Both the position numbers and the translations under genes were made by a program. Below the pieces are notes generated by a model that was not told the DNA's origin, ran no database searches, and worked only from the letters and a program-made list of their open reading frames with translations. A stretch of DNA of 64,000 bases from Peristeroidobacter agariperforans (GTDB lineage Bacteria; Pseudomonadota; Gammaproteobacteria; Steroidobacterales; Steroidobacteraceae), in the NCBI RefSeq assembly GCF_004138335.1, contig NZ_RYFW01000003.1, positions 1 to 64,000 of the forward strand, written 5' to 3'. Positions 62,711 to 64,000 of this stretch are shown one piece after another (the first letter of the stretch is position 1; each line of letters begins with the position of its first letter).

Positions 62711-64000
62711 ATGTCCGACGATTCACGCGGCAAACACGACGACGGCAAGCTTCTGTACTGCTCGTTCTGCGGCAAAAGCCAACACGAAGTACGCAAGCTG
62801 ATCGCCGGCCCGTCGGTGTTCGTCTGCGACGAGTGCGTGGAGCTCTGCAACGACATCATTCGTGAAGAGCTCGAAGAACGCGCCGAGCGCACGCGCGACA
62901 AACTGCCGCGCCCCCACGAGATCAAGAAGGTCTTGGACGAGTACGTGATCGGCCAGCCGCGCGCCAAGAAGGTGCTGTCGGTGGCCGTCTACAATCACTA
63001 CAAGCGTCTGCAGACCAAGACTTCCGAGGCACGCGCCAAGGACGAAGTCGAGCTCGCCAAGAGCAACATTCTGCTGATCGGCCCGACCGGCTGCGGCAAG
63101 ACGCTGCTCGCGGAGACGCTCGCTCGCCTGTTGAACGTGCCGTTCACGATTGCCGACGCAACGACGCTGACCGAAGCCGGTTACGTCGGCGAGGACGTCG
63201 AGAACATCATTCAGAAGCTGCTGCAGAAGTGCGATTACGACGTCGAGAAGGCGCAGACCGGCATCGTCTACATCGACGAAATCGACAAGATCTCGCGCAA
63301 GTCCGACAACCCATCGATCACTCGTGACGTGTCGGGCGAGGGCGTGCAGCAGGCGCTGTTGAAGCTCATCGAAGGCACGATCGCCTCGGTGCCGCCGCAG
63401 GGCGGTCGCAAGCATCCTCAGCAGGAATTCCTGCAGGTGGACACGAGCAACATCCTGTTCATCTGCGGTGGCGCGTTCGCGGGTCTGGAAAAGATCATCA
63501 TGAACCGCACGCAGAAGACGGGCATCGGCTTCACCGCCGACGTACGTCAGACCGCCGAGCGTCCGCACGGCTCCGACGTGTTCCACGATGTGGAGCCCGA
63601 GGATCTGATCAAGTTCGGCTTGATTCCTGAATTCGTCGGCCGTCTGCCGGTAGTGGCGACGCTCGATGAGCTGGATGAAGCGGCGCTGGTGTCGATCCTG
63701 CTCGAGCCCAAGAACGCGCTCAGCAAGCAGTATCGCAAGTTGTTCGACATGGAAGGCGTGGAGCTGGAGTTCCGCACCGACGCGCTGAAGGCCGTGGCGA
63801 AGAAGGCCATGCAACGTAAGACCGGCGCGCGCGGTCTGCGCACGATCCTGGAGAACGTGCTGCTCGAGACCATGTATGAATTGCCGTCATTGCGCAACGT
63901 GCAGAAAGTTGTGGTCGACGAGCAGGTCATCCTTGGAGAGAGCAAGCCGTATGTCCTGTACGGTAACGCCGACGATGGTCGTCTCGCGGCCGTTGAAGAG
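62711..64000 (+). CDS. clpX: ATP-dependent Clp protease ATP-binding subunit (cut by window edge)
   Basis: 430 codons in the window with no stop, so nearly complete. N-terminal zinc-binding domain (C17, C20, C39, C42), Walker A GPTGCGKT (124-131), Walker B IVYIDEID (185-192), and the AAA+ small domain at the end. Unfolds substrates for ClpP. Separated from clpP by 256 bp, which may hold its own promoter. Confidence 0.98.
   Translation, partial: MSDDSRGKHDDGKLLYCSFCGKSQHEVRKLIAGPSVFVCDECVELCNDIIREELEERAERTRDKLPRPHEIKKVLDEYVIGQPRAKKVLSVAVYNHYKRLQTKTSEARAKDEVELAKSNILLIGPTGCGKTLLAETLARLLNVPFTIADATTLTEAGYVGEDVENIIQKLLQKCDYDVEKAQTGIVYIDEIDKISRKSDNPSITRDVSGEGVQQALLKLIEGTIASVPPQGGRKHPQQEFLQVDTSNILFICGGAFAGLEKIIMNRTQKTGIGFTADVRQTAERPHGSDVFHDVEPEDLIKFGLIPEFVGRLPVVATLDELDEAALVSILLEPKNALSKQYRKLFDMEGVELEFRTDALKAVAKKAMQRKTGARGLRTILENVLLETMYELPSLRNVQKVVVDEQVILGESKPYVLYGNADDGRLAAVEE

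Overview
The window looks like chromosomal DNA of a high-GC gammaproteobacterium. The right end carries tRNA-Leu followed by tig-clpP-clpX in the usual gammaproteobacterial order, and the gene content (HWE kinases, a CheB/CheR-type kinase remnant, an NdvB-type glucan synthase, ECF42 sigma factor, TauE, many solo stress proteins) fits a soil or water bacterium of the Steroidobacter/Nevskiales/Xanthomonadales kind. The genus is inference only.

Layout. 1-4.3 kb is accessory and visibly lower in GC: the start of an IS3-family transposase, then a 1347-residue Mrr-like nuclease/NACHT protein that is a good anti-phage candidate. 4.3-5.2 kb has no supportable gene. 5.2-5.7 kb holds tRNA-Lys, tRNA-His and tRNA-Arg. 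A sulfatase follows. From 8.2 to 42.5 kb lies a dense stress and envelope region: four solo PAS proteins, two secreted Cys-repeat proteins, two OmpA-like proteins and a DUF4398 lipoprotein, two Crp/Fnr-type regulators, NhaA, a desaturase and an SLC13 transporter (both frameshifted), HWE kinases with a receiver, three BON proteins, a giant cyclic beta-glucan synthase, a GSP17M-like protein, a hemerythrin, an RRM protein, CsbD and several small proteins. 43-54 kb is mixed: SDR, metallo-beta-lactamase-fold protein, pseudogenes, an ECF42/DGPF/DHFR-like regulon and a TetR/haloalkane dehalogenase operon. 54.9-64 kb is core-like: tRNA-Pro, SPFH protein, TauE, a PadR/siderophore-interacting pair resembling E. 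coli YqjI/YqjH, a rhodanese, a dienelactone hydrolase, tRNA-Leu and tig-clpP-clpX (clpX runs off the end).

How it works together. The main new observation is regulatory. Eleven promoters in 8.2-35.7 kb carry a dyad TGTKCG-N4-CGCAC. In nine of them it sits exactly 41.5 bp upstream of the start implied by a conserved -10 (xAnnnT), the classic class II Crp/Fnr activator geometry. Both Crp/Fnr-like genes of the island carry the dyad themselves. A second class of five promoters has TATCTA, a 17-bp gap and a CACACT/CATAGT -10. The PAS and Cys-repeat families are split between the two classes, so paralogues appear to be wired to two different inputs. I read the region as a stress regulon whose members scatter over both strands and are tied together by promoter sequence rather than by operons.

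Several genes are broken (desaturase, SLC13 transporter, kinase fusion, receiver, LysR, epimerase). Most breaks are single-base shifts, so either decay or a rough assembly could be the cause.
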